Shown here piece by piece: positions 26,636-35,063 of a stretch of DNA of 64,000 bases. Source of the stretch: Sphingopyxis yananensis (GTDB taxonomy: Bacteria > Pseudomonadota > Alphaproteobacteria > Sphingomonadales > Sphingomonadaceae); assembly GCF_020687785.1 (NCBI RefSeq), contig NZ_JAJEWI010000012.1, positions 45,896-109,895 on the forward strand, given 5' to 3'. The notes under the pieces were generated by a model. The model did no database searches and was not told the origin of the DNA. It saw nothing but the letters and a program-made list of their open reading frames with translations. Both the position numbers and the translations under genes were made by a program. Within the stretch, counting starts at the first letter, position 1. Every line of letters starts with the position of its first letter.

Positions 26636-26664
26636 AATACACGCTTTTCAGGCGGTAAAATCAT

Positions 26665-26696
26665 AAAAGGGCGGCTCTGGATAGAGCCGCCCTTTT
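26665..26696. terminator. bidirectional terminator
   Basis: AAAAGGGCGGCTCT (26665-26678) and AGAGCCGCCCTTTT (26683-26696) form a perfect 14-bp stem with a 4-nt loop, with A and T runs on both sides. It separates two convergent SDR genes. Confidence 0.93.
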
Positions 26697-26739
26697 CTAT
26701 GTCATCCGACGCTGCCCATCACAATAGGGTGCTATCTTG

Positions 26740-27525
26740 TTACGCAGGCTTGGGCGGCTCGCCAGGCAGGCCCATATAATAATGACCGGCATTCAAGCCG
26801 CCATCGACGGACAATTCGGTGCCCATGCAATATGCTGCGTCGTCCGATGCCAAATAGGCGGCGGCGGCGGCAATATCAGCAGGGTCGCCAGCGCGCTGGG
26901 CGGGGTAGATCCAAAAGCCCTTGTCATATTCTTCGCGCTCGGTCTGCATCGGGTTGGCCAATGGCGTATAAATGCCGCCGGGATGGATAGAGTTGACGCG
27001 AATTTTACGCGGGCCCAATTCCAACGCCAAGGCCTTGGTCAGGCCGCGCACCGCAAATTTTGTCGCGCAATATACAGTCACCGCATTGGCACCGGCGATA
27101 CCATCGGCCGAGCTCATGTTGACAATGCTGCCACCACCGGCTTTTTCCAAGGCCGGAATGGCGGCCTGACAACCCAAAATAACGCCGCGCAGGTTGACGT
27201 CCAGCAACCGATCAATATCGGCGTCTTGATGGTCTTCAAACGCACGGAACAAGATGGTACCCGCATTGTTGACCAAAATATTCAGGCCACCAAATTGCTT
27301 TTCTGCGGCTTGAATGGCGGCGTCCCATTCGCTGCGGCTGCGCACGTCATGGTGGAAATAAGCGCAATTATCGCCCAGCTCGGCGGCCAATGCTTCGCCC
27401 AAATCATCCAATATGTCGGTAATCAGTACTTTTGCGCCTTCGGCAATAAAGCGACGCACGATACCTTCACCAATGCCGCGCGCGCCGCCGGTTACCAATG
27501 CAACTTTATTTTCTAACCTTCGCAC
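26740..27525 (-). CDS. SDR family oxidoreductase, 3-alpha(20-beta)-hydroxysteroid dehydrogenase-like
   Basis: Classical SDR of 261 residues: NKVALVTGGARGIGEG near residue 5, acidic ITDI after beta-2 (NAD preference), NNAG, SSADG and YCATK as catalytic Tyr-Lys, DGG near the end. The overall pattern resembles 3-alpha/20-beta-hydroxysteroid dehydrogenases. GTG at 27525 is preferred because GGAG stands 6 bases upstream; the frame also allows a TTG at 27540 without a ribosome site. Divergent from the esterase gene, with a short AT-rich promoter region between. Confidence 0.8.
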   Translation of the reverse strand: MRRLENKVALVTGGARGIGEGIVRRFIAEGAKVLITDILDDLGEALAAELGDNCAYFHHDVRSRSEWDAAIQAAEKQFGGLNILVNNAGTILFRAFEDHQDADIDRLLDVNLRGVILGCQAAIPALEKAGGGSIVNMSSADGIAGANAVTVYCATKFAVRGLTKALALELGPRKIRVNSIHPGGIYTPLANPMQTEREEYDKGFWIYPAQRAGDPADIAAAAAYLASDDAAYCMGTELSVDGGLNAGHYYMGLPGEPPKPA

Positions 27526-27545
27526 TTCATTCTCCGACAAATATC

Positions 27546-27597
27546 TATACGCAATATACGAATTTTTATATCCTATTTTCGACGTTTACGTATATAG
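27546..27597. promoter_or_regulatory. divergent promoter region with TATACG/CGTATA repeats
   Basis: The 112 bp between the SDR and esterase genes is AT-rich and holds ATATACG (27554-27560) facing CGTATAT (27589-27595), plus another TATACG at 27546-27551. The arrangement suggests an operator in a divergent promoter; two Lrp-type regulators are encoded just downstream. Confidence 0.4.
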
Positions 27598-27637
27598 CTA
27601 TTATAAAATCAACGCAACAAAAGTGAGAGGGCGTATT

Positions 27638-28570
27638 ATGTCTGTTGATCCGCAAATCCTCGGTCTGCTTTCTGCTATGGCCGACCGCCCAGCCCTAGAC
27701 CCTGCGGCGATTACGCCGACGATCCTGCGCGAAGCGATGGATCAACCCATTCCGGTTGAAACGCCGCCGCATGTCGCCAGCATCACCGATTTGACCCTGA
27801 TGCTGGACGGCCGCAGCCTTGCTGCGCGTTTATATATGCCGGATACGGGCGATGCGTCGCCTCCCCCGCTGACGATATTCTTCCATGGTGGTGGCTGGGT
27901 CATCGGCACGATTGAAACGCATGACAGCACCTGCCGTGCCTTGGCTTTGGCCAGCGGGTCTGCGGTTTTGTCCGTTGCCTATCGCTTGGCCCCTGAACAT
28001 CCTTTTCCTGCGCCGCTGGATGATTGCAGCGATGCTGTTCGCTATGCGGCCGCGCATGGTGCATCATGGGGCGTTGATAGCAGCCGCTTGGCTGTCGCAG
28101 GTGACAGCGCCGGTGCCAATCTGGCGGCCGCCGCTGCGATGCGGCTGCGCGACGAAGATGGCCCCGCTTTGCGGCACCAATTGCTATTTTATCCCGTAGC
28201 GGACAGCGATTTCTCGCGTTCGACCTATGTGGAATATGGCAATGGTGAATATTTTCTCAGCACCCAAATCATGCAATATTTTTGGCACTGCTACCTGCCC
28301 GCGGATCAGGACGATGGCGGTTTGGCCTGCTTGGTTGATGCCCCCAATTTATCAGCTTTGCCATCTACGACATTGATTGCGGCCCAATATGATCCGCTGA
28401 GCGATGAAGGAATGGCCTTTGCAGACCTGTTGGAAAAGGCCGGAAACAAGGTTGCTGCCTTTAACGCACCGGGGATGATCCACGGCTTTATCAGCATGTT
28501 TCCCTATGTCACGGAGGCGCAAAATTGGATTGATCGCGCTGGTGCTAGGTTGCGAGAAGCACTCGCTTGA
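27638..28570 (+). CDS. alpha/beta hydrolase, hormone-sensitive-lipase family
   Basis: Esterase of 310 residues with the family motif HGGGWV (oxyanion hole, about residue 86), nucleophile GDSAGAN (about 158), catalytic Asp in QYDPLSDEG and catalytic His in MIHGF. ATG at 27638 has GAGAGGG upstream. It can hydrolyse esters or lactones; with the Baeyer-Villiger monooxygenase at 31049 it could open a steroid lactone, which is inference. Its stop TGA overlaps an ATG (28570) in the frame of the downstream Lrp gene. Confidence 0.85.
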   Translation: MSVDPQILGLLSAMADRPALDPAAITPTILREAMDQPIPVETPPHVASITDLTLMLDGRSLAARLYMPDTGDASPPPLTIFFHGGGWVIGTIETHDSTCRALALASGSAVLSVAYRLAPEHPFPAPLDDCSDAVRYAAAHGASWGVDSSRLAVAGDSAGANLAAAAAMRLRDEDGPALRHQLLFYPVADSDFSRSTYVEYGNGEYFLSTQIMQYFWHCYLPADQDDGGLACLVDAPNLSALPSTTLIAAQYDPLSDEGMAFADLLEKAGNKVAAFNAPGMIHGFISMFPYVTEAQNWIDRAGARLREALA

Positions 28571-28686
28571 TGCAAAAAGGTCTCAATGCTGCGCGCACTC
28601 GGTCGACGGATCCTGAATCGAAGGAGAAGCCGCCCCTTGCGCGCAAGCTGTCCGCCCTGCATGGGTTGACACAGAAACGGGGGCTT

Positions 28687-29160
28687 ATGAAAGCGAATAT
28701 GAGCGTAGATACGACAGACCTAGCGATTGTTGATCTGCTCCGGCAAAATGGGCGTGCCACAAACCAGCAAATTGCTGAAACCCTTGGCTTGACGGCGACG
28801 ACGGTATCGACCCGTATTCGCCGGATGGAAGATGCCAATCAACTGCGCGTTGTGGCTGTTTCGGACTTTGCCGCTCATGGCTATGACCTTTTGCTGAAAA
28901 TCAATATTGATGTGGAGGGGCGTGCAGCGTCTGATGTTGCGAATGATATTTCGGAACTGCCCGAAGTCTTCGCCGTCCATCTTGTGACAGGCCGTCACGA
29001 TATTGATATGCTGGTTGCTTTGCCGGAATTTAGCGGGCTGGACCAATTTTTGAACGAGCGCCTTGCCAAAGTGCCGGGTATTCGCGCCATGCAACCCGCC
29101 ATTTTCGTTGATATTTTAAAATATCAATTTGATGTCGCACCGATTGAGTCGAGGGAATAA
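28687..29160 (+). CDS. Lrp/AsnC family regulator (first of tandem pair)
   Basis: A 157-residue Lrp/AsnC regulator: helix-turn-helix at about residues 8-55 (TTDLAIVDLLRQNGRATNQQIAETLGLTATTVSTRIRRM) and a RAM domain after it. ATG at 28687 with a GGGGG tract upstream gives the usual length; the frame is open back to an ATG at 28570 that overlaps the esterase stop, which would add a 39-residue tail without homology. It is followed after 3 bp by a second Lrp gene, so the two could form heteromers. Confidence 0.82.
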   Translation: MKANMSVDTTDLAIVDLLRQNGRATNQQIAETLGLTATTVSTRIRRMEDANQLRVVAVSDFAAHGYDLLLKINIDVEGRAASDVANDISELPEVFAVHLVTGRHDIDMLVALPEFSGLDQFLNERLAKVPGIRAMQPAIFVDILKYQFDVAPIESRE

Positions 29161-29163
29161 ATC

Positions 29164-29655
29164 ATGGCTTCCATCCAACTCGACGATCTGGATCTGGAAC
29201 TGATCAAACTTTTGTCGCGTGATGCCCGCGTGTCGAACCGCAAAATTGCGGCGCTGCTGGGCGTGACCGAGGGGACAGTGCGCGGACGCATTAAGCGATT
29301 GCAAGCGGATCAGCTGATTGCCTTTACCGCGATTACCAGTTTCGACATGGCCGAAAATTCTCGCCTCGCCTTCTTCAATATCGAAGCCGATGTCGGAAAT
29401 GTTCGCGCCATTGCCCAGCAAATATCCGAATTACAGCATATCAACGCCGTAATGTTGATGATGGGTCAATTCAACATCTTGGCCATGTGTTTGTTTCAGG
29501 ACATTGATTTGGTGGTTGATCTGGCATCGGATCATATTTTGCCGATTGCTGGCGTCCATAATGTCGAAAGCTCAATCGCGGTCCGAACCTTTAAATATAA
29601 TGCGCGGATGGCCAAAATCACCGCGCCTCAGCTTGTGAACGGCTGCGACGACTAA
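29164..29655 (+). CDS. Lrp/AsnC family regulator (second of tandem pair)
   Basis: A 163-residue Lrp/AsnC protein with helix-turn-helix LDDLDLELIKLLSRDARVSNRKIAALLGVTEGTVRGRIKRL and a C-terminal RAM domain. It begins 3 bp after the first Lrp gene and ends before a terminator at 29678. The pair differs strongly in sequence, so it is not a recent duplication. In this steroid context they may sense CoA thioesters or steroid products rather than amino acids (speculative). Confidence 0.82.
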   Translation: MASIQLDDLDLELIKLLSRDARVSNRKIAALLGVTEGTVRGRIKRLQADQLIAFTAITSFDMAENSRLAFFNIEADVGNVRAIAQQISELQHINAVMLMMGQFNILAMCLFQDIDLVVDLASDHILPIAGVHNVESSIAVRTFKYNARMAKITAPQLVNGCDD

Positions 29656-29677
29656 GCTTTACACCAAAATAGATATC

Positions 29678-29710
29678 AAAAGGGCGCTTCCCATCGGTAG
29701 CGCCCTTTTT
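29678..29710 (+). terminator. intrinsic terminator after tandem Lrp genes
   Basis: AAAAGGGCGCT (29678-29688) pairs with AGCGCCCTTTT (29699-29709), 11-bp stem, 10-nt loop, ending in a T-run. Confidence 0.9.
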
Positions 29711-29792
29711 GATGCGCTGACACCGCGGCATTGGCATCGCGGCATTTCGGCCGATATCGCACGGATTTTGCGGCGCGGATCCTGACGCATCG

Positions 29793-29855
29793 CACCCACT
29801 TGGTGGGTGAAATCCTATCCGTCCATCTTGTAATTCGTATTAAAAAGAATATTCT
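29793..29855. promoter_or_regulatory. two palindromes upstream of the Old Yellow Enzyme gene
   Basis: CACCCAC (29793-29799) faces GTGGGTG (29803-29809), and AGAATATTCT (29846-29855) is a perfect 10-bp palindrome 40 bp before the ATG at 29896. Either could be an operator; no promoter boxes stand out clearly. Confidence 0.4.
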
Positions 29856-29895
29856 GTAACGCAAATTATCATTTTACTAAATAAGGATGGCAGCA

Positions 29896-30981
29896 ATGCG
29901 AACAGATACCATCTTCTCCCCTATCACGCTGGGCGCGATTGAACTGGCCAATCGTGTGGTGATGTCGCCGATGACGCGCGATCGCGCTGGGCCAGCGGAC
30001 GAACCCAATGCCATCATGGTCGAATATTATCGCCAACGCGCCAGTGCTGGCCTGATCGTGACCGAAGGAACGCAGCCCACCGCCGAAGGCAAAGGCTATT
30101 GGCGCACCCCCGGCATTTATACGCAGCAGCAAATTGATGGATGGGCCAAGGTTGCCGAAGCCGTTCATGCCGAAGGCGGCAAAATTGTCATGCAGTTGAT
30201 GCACACGGGCCGTGTCGTGGTGCCCGCCAATCGCGGGTATGAAGCCGATATTATCGCGCCATCGGCTTTGCCTTGCCCCGCGCTAGTCCCCGGACCGGAT
30301 GGAACACCCGTGCCGACCGCCATGCCCCGTGCTTTGGCGGCGGATGAACTGCCCATGATCGCCGAACAATATGCCACAGCGGCGCGCAATGCGCGAACAG
30401 CGGGCTTGGACGGTGTGGAACTTCATTGTTCCAGCGGCTATTTGATCAACCAATTTTTGAACCCCGCCAGCAACAAGCGGGATGATGAATTTGGCGGCGA
30501 TGCGCAAGGACGCGTGCGTTTTCCTGTGATGGTGGCAAAGGCCATGGCCGACGCGATTGGCGCGGACCGCGTGGGTATTCGTATTTCGCCGGGTAACCCC
30601 TATAACGGTATGGACCCCATCGACGCCCATGACAGTTTCAGCGCCTTTTTAACCGCCCTGACCGAAGAAAATTCGGGCCATGCCTTTGCCTATGTCCATC
30701 TGGCGGATATTAAATTGGAAGATATGGACGCACCCGCTTTTGTGCGTCAGCATTGGACCGGACCGATTATCCTGAACAATATGCTGACCCTCGACACCGC
30801 CAACCAAGCCTTGACCAATCATGTGGCAGAGGCGGTCAGCTTTGGCCGCCCCTTCTTGGCCAATCCCGATTTGGTGGAGCGTTTCCGCGAGGGTGCCCCC
30901 TTGGCGAAGCCGGATTATAGCTTGCTCTATCAAGGCGAAGAACGCGGATATATTGACTATCCGCCTTATCAAGCAGCCTAA
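29896..30981 (+). CDS. Old Yellow Enzyme family NADH:flavin oxidoreductase
   Basis: FMN-dependent ene-reductase of 361 residues with a TIM-barrel: SPMTRDRA at the N-terminus, the active-site segment GVELHCSSGYLINQFLNP, GGDAQGRVRFP, and SFGRPFLANPDL phosphate-binding end. The His at about 177 is kept, but the usual Asn or His three residues later is Ser180. ATG at 29896 is 8 bases after AAGGA; an ATG 9 bp upstream sits too close. OYEs reduce enones, so a 3-oxo-Delta4 or Delta1 steroid could be a substrate. It is convergent with the Baeyer-Villiger gene. Confidence 0.85.
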   Translation: MRTDTIFSPITLGAIELANRVVMSPMTRDRAGPADEPNAIMVEYYRQRASAGLIVTEGTQPTAEGKGYWRTPGIYTQQQIDGWAKVAEAVHAEGGKIVMQLMHTGRVVVPANRGYEADIIAPSALPCPALVPGPDGTPVPTAMPRALAADELPMIAEQYATAARNARTAGLDGVELHCSSGYLINQFLNPASNKRDDEFGGDAQGRVRFPVMVAKAMADAIGADRVGIRISPGNPYNGMDPIDAHDSFSAFLTALTEENSGHAFAYVHLADIKLEDMDAPAFVRQHWTGPIILNNMLTLDTANQALTNHVAEAVSFGRPFLANPDLVERFREGAPLAKPDYSLLYQGEERGYIDYPPYQAA

Positions 30982-30997
30982 TTTGCCGCCTAATATT

Positions 30998-31037
30998 ATG
31001 GGGCTGATCCGGCACAAACCGGATCAGCCCCATTTTT
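30998..31037. terminator. bidirectional terminator
   Basis: ATGGGGCTGATCCGG (30998-31012) and CCGGATCAGCCCCAT (31019-31033) give a perfect 15-bp stem with a 6-nt loop, followed by TTTTTATT on the plus strand. It lies between the convergent OYE and Baeyer-Villiger genes. Confidence 0.9.
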
Positions 31038-31048
31038 ATTACCCGATA

Positions 31049-32527
31049 TTATTGATAAATATAGGCGTCAAAATCGGGATTGGCCATGGCGTCAGCAAAA
31101 TCCTGATAGCTCCATGGCCATGTCGCGGGAACGCCCGTGGCATCCAGATACCAGCTGGAACAGCCCGACCCGAACACTGTTTTACGCGCAGCGTCAGCGC
31201 GGCGCTTTTCAAAGTCTTGGTGTGCTTCAACGCTGGGGGCCACTTGCGCCGCGTCACCCGCGCGCAATGGGGCCAGCACTTGTTCAATATAATCCCATTG
31301 CCGTTCCGCAATGTCGATCAACGAGAAATTGCCGACCGGACCAGACGGGCCATTTAACATGAAGAAATTGGGAAATTCGGGAATGGTAACCGCGAAATAG
31401 GCGGTGGGGGTCGGCTGCCAAACATCATCCAGCGACTTGCCATTGCGTCCCAAAACGACCGTGGGACGAATGAAGCGGTCGGCCTGAAAACCGGTGGCCA
31501 GCACCAAAGTATCGAGTTCGATCAACGCGCCATTTTTCAGACGCACACCATTGGCTTCGATATGCGAAATGCCTTCGCGTTCCACATCGACATTGGGCTG
31601 CTGCACAGCGTCATAATAGCACCAGCTATAAATCAAACGCTTACATCCGACGCGATAATCCGGACGCAGCTTTTCGCGCAGCACAGGGTCGGTAACGCTG
31701 TTGTTCAGATTATCTTCGCAGATTTTCTGAACTTCCGCCAATTCGTCGCCATCGACATTCATGATGGCAGCCGTGAAACGGTAAATGGAGGCCCAATAAT
31801 CGGGATTGTTACGGATTGCATCGATTAGGGCCGGGTCTTTGCGGAAAGCCTCACGCTCTTCATCGCTATAGTCAAATTGGGGAACCGGCATGATCCACTG
31901 CGGCGAGCGTTGGAAATGCACAACCTGCGACGCGGTTTTTTGCAAAGCCGTCACAATCTGAACGCCTGTCGAGCCATTGCCGATAATGCCCACGCGGACA
32001 TTGTCCGTTTTGACGCGATCATCCCAGCGGGCGCTGTGGACAATATCGCCCTGAAAATCATTCAGGCCGTTGATATCCGGCATGGTCACATGGTGCAAAA
32101 CGCCCGATGCCGCGGTAACAACATCGGCTTCATGCACTTCGCCATTGGCCAAGCCGACCTGCCAAACCGACTTTTCATCATCCCATGTGCAAGACGTCAC
32201 TTCGCAGCCAAAGCGCATATGCTGCAAAACATCATATTTTTTGGCGGTTTTTTCGAAATAGACGCGGATTTCCTCGCCCGTCGCATAGAATTTTTGCCAC
32301 TCGGCATAAGGTTCAAAGCTATAGGTATAAGCATGGGCTGGTACGTCACAGGTCAGGCCGGGATAGCGATTGTCCCGCCATGTGCCGCCCAATTTGTCGG
32401 CTTTTTCAAACAGGATGAAAGCTTCGCCCTTTTCCTTCAGTTTGATGGCCGCCAAAATTCCGGCCATGCCGCCGCCGACAATGATGTGGCGCAATGTTCT
32501 TGCCTGCTTCAAATTATCCTCAGCCAT
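31049..32527 (-). CDS. Baeyer-Villiger flavin monooxygenase
   Basis: Class B flavoprotein monooxygenase of 492 residues. It has an FAD motif HIIVGGGMAGILAAIKL near the start, the Baeyer-Villiger fingerprint FxGxxxHxxxWD (FQGDIVHSARWDD, about residues 160-172), and an NADPH motif VGIIGNGSTGVQIV just after. It should insert oxygen next to a ketone to make an ester or lactone; 17-ketosteroids or other alicyclic ketones are plausible. ATG at 32527 is preceded by AGGATGAG. Divergent from the BaiH-like flavoenzyme; convergent with the OYE. Confidence 0.88.
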   Translation of the reverse strand: MAEDNLKQARTLRHIIVGGGMAGILAAIKLKEKGEAFILFEKADKLGGTWRDNRYPGLTCDVPAHAYTYSFEPYAEWQKFYATGEEIRVYFEKTAKKYDVLQHMRFGCEVTSCTWDDEKSVWQVGLANGEVHEADVVTAASGVLHHVTMPDINGLNDFQGDIVHSARWDDRVKTDNVRVGIIGNGSTGVQIVTALQKTASQVVHFQRSPQWIMPVPQFDYSDEEREAFRKDPALIDAIRNNPDYWASIYRFTAAIMNVDGDELAEVQKICEDNLNNSVTDPVLREKLRPDYRVGCKRLIYSWCYYDAVQQPNVDVEREGISHIEANGVRLKNGALIELDTLVLATGFQADRFIRPTVVLGRNGKSLDDVWQPTPTAYFAVTIPEFPNFFMLNGPSGPVGNFSLIDIAERQWDYIEQVLAPLRAGDAAQVAPSVEAHQDFEKRRADAARKTVFGSGCSSWYLDATGVPATWPWSYQDFADAMANPDFDAYIYQ

Positions 32528-32873
32528 ATCTCATCCTATCGCTGACCGCGTCACGGTATTGATTTATAATGTTTTTATCTGTCAGCATGAAAGATTATGG
32601 ATTGCAGGGAATGGCCCCCATTATCGCATAATATCTCTGCCTATTTGCCAGATGCTATCATTAGCCTTCTTTGACGTAGAATCCAGATTAATTTTACGAA
32701 TATCATTACATAATGATCTTGCATTATCTAAAGGCGCAGACATAGATATAATCATCTACGCATAGCGCGATTACGAGAATAGTCAGTTCTGGTTGACACG
32801 CCCAAGTGTCTGGGCCGAATTTGCTGTTCAAAGCGTGCAACCACGCGCAATTTATATGGGGAGAGCCGTGCTT
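32528..32873. other. 346-bp divergent regulatory spacer
   Basis: AT-rich spacer between two divergent oxidoreductase genes. It holds the ATTATCGCATAAT element at 32620-32632 and several AT-rich stretches suited to promoters (for example around 32700-32760). No coding frame or RNA gene is convincing. A frame upstream of 32874 stays open but has no ribosome site. Confidence 0.6.
32620..32632. promoter_or_regulatory. second copy of the ATTATGCGATAAT element
   Basis: ATTATCGCATAAT is the exact reverse complement of the 13-mer at 24172-24184. It lies between the BVMO gene and the BaiH-like reductase gene, again in a divergent promoter region. Confidence 0.5.
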
Positions 32874-35024
32874 ATGTCGGCCCAAAAACATCCAAGCCTC
32901 ACCTCTGTTGGCCGCATTGGTCAGATGGACATACGCAACCGCATGGCCGTCACGGCCATGGGCGTGTCCCTGAGCGAAGAAGATGGCAGCTGCGGTGAGC
33001 GTCTGATCGCTTATCATGAAGAACAAGCCAAGGGCGGTGCCGGCCTGATCATTTTGGGCGTTGCTGGCGTTGCATGGCCGGTGGGCGCTGTGGCTCGCAA
33101 CCAAATTGCCATTTCCGATGATCAATTTTTGCCAGGCTTGCGGGACTTGTGCGACCGTGTGCATGCCCATGGCGCCAAGATAGCCGCCCAATTGCACCAT
33201 GGCGGCTTGATCGCGCAATTCAGCCACGCGGTGTTCGGCCATCCTTTGTGGGCACCCGCCATCCCGCCGCAACCCAGCGGTGATTTCACCGAATATTTTC
33301 TAACAGAAGAATTGGCTTTGCTCGAAGGCATGACTATGCCGTCCGTCAAAGTGTTGGAGCAAGCGGACATTGATCTGGTCGTCAGCCAATTTGGCCAAGG
33401 CGCGCGCCGCGCAAAAGAGGCCGGATTTGATGGCATAGAAATTCATGCTGGCCACGGCTATTTGCTGTCCTCCTTCATTTCGCCCATCACCAACAGCCGC
33501 ACAGATGCCTATGGCGGCAGTCTGGAAAATCGCGCCAAATTGCTGTTGGACGTCGTGCGCGCCGTTCGCGGCGAAGTGGGCGCGGATTTCCCTGTCTGGG
33601 TAAAAATGGACAGTCAGGAAGTTGGGCAAAGCAACGGCATCACCGTCGAAACCGCCAAAGAATTGGCCCAATTGCTGGAAGCCGAAGGCGTCGACGCGCT
33701 CACCATCACCACTTATCATGACACGGGACGTGGCAAGTTGCACAGCGCATCCCATACGCCCCATGACCCGATTTCAAACTTGCCCGCTACGGCAGCGATC
33801 AAAGCAAGTGTGTCCATTCCAGTCATCGGATCGGGGCGCATCTCGCCGGATGCTGCGGACAAAGCCATTTCGGCGGGCGAGCTGGACTTTGTTGCGATGG
33901 GCCGCAAATTATTGGCGGACCCGCATTTGCCCCGTAAAATCATGGAAGGGACGCCCGACAAAGTCCGCCCCTGCGTCTATTGCTATACCTGCATCAGCGC
34001 CATTTACATGGGCGATGTGGCGCGCTGTGCGATCAACGCCGATTTGGGCCATGAATATAAAGGAGCAATCCCGCCAGCCTCGTCAGCCGATCAGCGCCAC
34101 TATGTGGTGATTGGCGGCGGCCCTAGCGGTATGGAGGCTTCGCGGCGCTTGGCTGCCGCAGGGAACCGCGTCACTTTGCTGGAAAAATCGGCCCATCTGG
34201 GCGGCACGATGCGTTTCGCAAGCCTGGCCTATGAACCCAATGAGCATTTTCTGCTGTGGCTGAAAGCCGAAGTGGCCGCAGCGGGCGTTGACGTTCGCTT
34301 GTCGACCGAAGCGACGCCGGAGCTGATCAAAGCCTTGAACCCCGACGCGGTGTTGGTTGGCAATGGCGCTATTCGCGCCATGCCCGACATTCCCGGTGGT
34401 GATTTGCCCCATGTGCTGTCCGGCGATGATTTGCGCGGCATGATGATGGGCGAAAGCACCACGGAAATTAAGCGCAAGACCAGCCTGTTCACCCGTTTGG
34501 CTACCAAGGTGGGCGCAGCGACCGGTGCCACCGCCAATTTGGCCTTGGTTCGCAAGGCGACAAAAAGCTGGATGCCGCTGGGCGATAAAATCGTCATCAT
34601 TGGCGGCGAATTGGTCGGTATCGAACTGGCCGAATTTTTGATCGAACGGGGCCGTCATGTCACCGTGATCGATGACGATATGCGTTTTGGTCGGGGCCTG
34701 ACCTTGGTTCGGCGGATGCGCATTTTGGAAGAAATCGCAGAACATGGCGCGGTGCTGCACAAGGGGGCGCAAAATGTCCGGATCACCGATGCAGCGGTGA
34801 TCTTTACCGACCCACAGGGCGCAGAACAGCGGGTAGCGGCGGATCATGTGATCGTTGCCACTGGCGCCACCGCCAATCCCCAGCTCGCTGATCAATTGGA
34901 AGCAGCAGGGCTGACGGTGTACCGCATGGGCGATAGCCGCGGCGTCACCTATATCGAAGGCGCCGTTCGCAGCGCCACCGACGCCGTGCGTGACATCATG
35001 GGCGCAGAGCCCATTTCCGCATAA
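32874..35024 (+). CDS. BaiH/FadH-like FMN, 4Fe-4S, FAD enone reductase
   Basis: A 716-residue three-part enzyme. Residues about 1-350 are an OYE-like FMN barrel with HAGHGYLLSSFISP (His191 and His194). Cys367, Cys370, Cys373 and Cys385 bind a 4Fe-4S cluster in a C-x2-C-x2-C-x11-C pattern, nearer to trimethylamine dehydrogenase than to E. coli FadH (C-x2-C-x3-C). Residues about 400-716 form FAD/NADH domains (VVIGGGPSGMEASRRL, KIVIIGGELVGIELAEFL). The family includes 2,4-dienoyl-CoA reductase and the bile-acid enoate reductases BaiCD and BaiH. In this context it may reduce a steroid Delta4 or Delta4,6 enone. The ATG at 32874 follows GGGGAGAG. Confidence 0.83.
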   Translation: MSAQKHPSLTSVGRIGQMDIRNRMAVTAMGVSLSEEDGSCGERLIAYHEEQAKGGAGLIILGVAGVAWPVGAVARNQIAISDDQFLPGLRDLCDRVHAHGAKIAAQLHHGGLIAQFSHAVFGHPLWAPAIPPQPSGDFTEYFLTEELALLEGMTMPSVKVLEQADIDLVVSQFGQGARRAKEAGFDGIEIHAGHGYLLSSFISPITNSRTDAYGGSLENRAKLLLDVVRAVRGEVGADFPVWVKMDSQEVGQSNGITVETAKELAQLLEAEGVDALTITTYHDTGRGKLHSASHTPHDPISNLPATAAIKASVSIPVIGSGRISPDAADKAISAGELDFVAMGRKLLADPHLPRKIMEGTPDKVRPCVYCYTCISAIYMGDVARCAINADLGHEYKGAIPPASSADQRHYVVIGGGPSGMEASRRLAAAGNRVTLLEKSAHLGGTMRFASLAYEPNEHFLLWLKAEVAAAGVDVRLSTEATPELIKALNPDAVLVGNGAIRAMPDIPGGDLPHVLSGDDLRGMMMGESTTEIKRKTSLFTRLATKVGAATGATANLALVRKATKSWMPLGDKIVIIGGELVGIELAEFLIERGRHVTVIDDDMRFGRGLTLVRRMRILEEIAEHGAVLHKGAQNVRITDAAVIFTDPQGAEQRVAADHVIVATGATANPQLADQLEAAGLTVYRMGDSRGVTYIEGAVRSATDAVRDIMGAEPISA

Positions 35025-35063
35025 CCCAAATCATATAATCCACATTTAGGGAGCAGGAAAATC

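Noticed and set aside
28570..28686. Possible N-terminal extension of the first Lrp gene, starting at an ATG overlapping the esterase stop
   Set aside because: The 39 extra residues do not look like part of an Lrp protein and there is no ribosome site; ATG at 28687 gives the usual family length.
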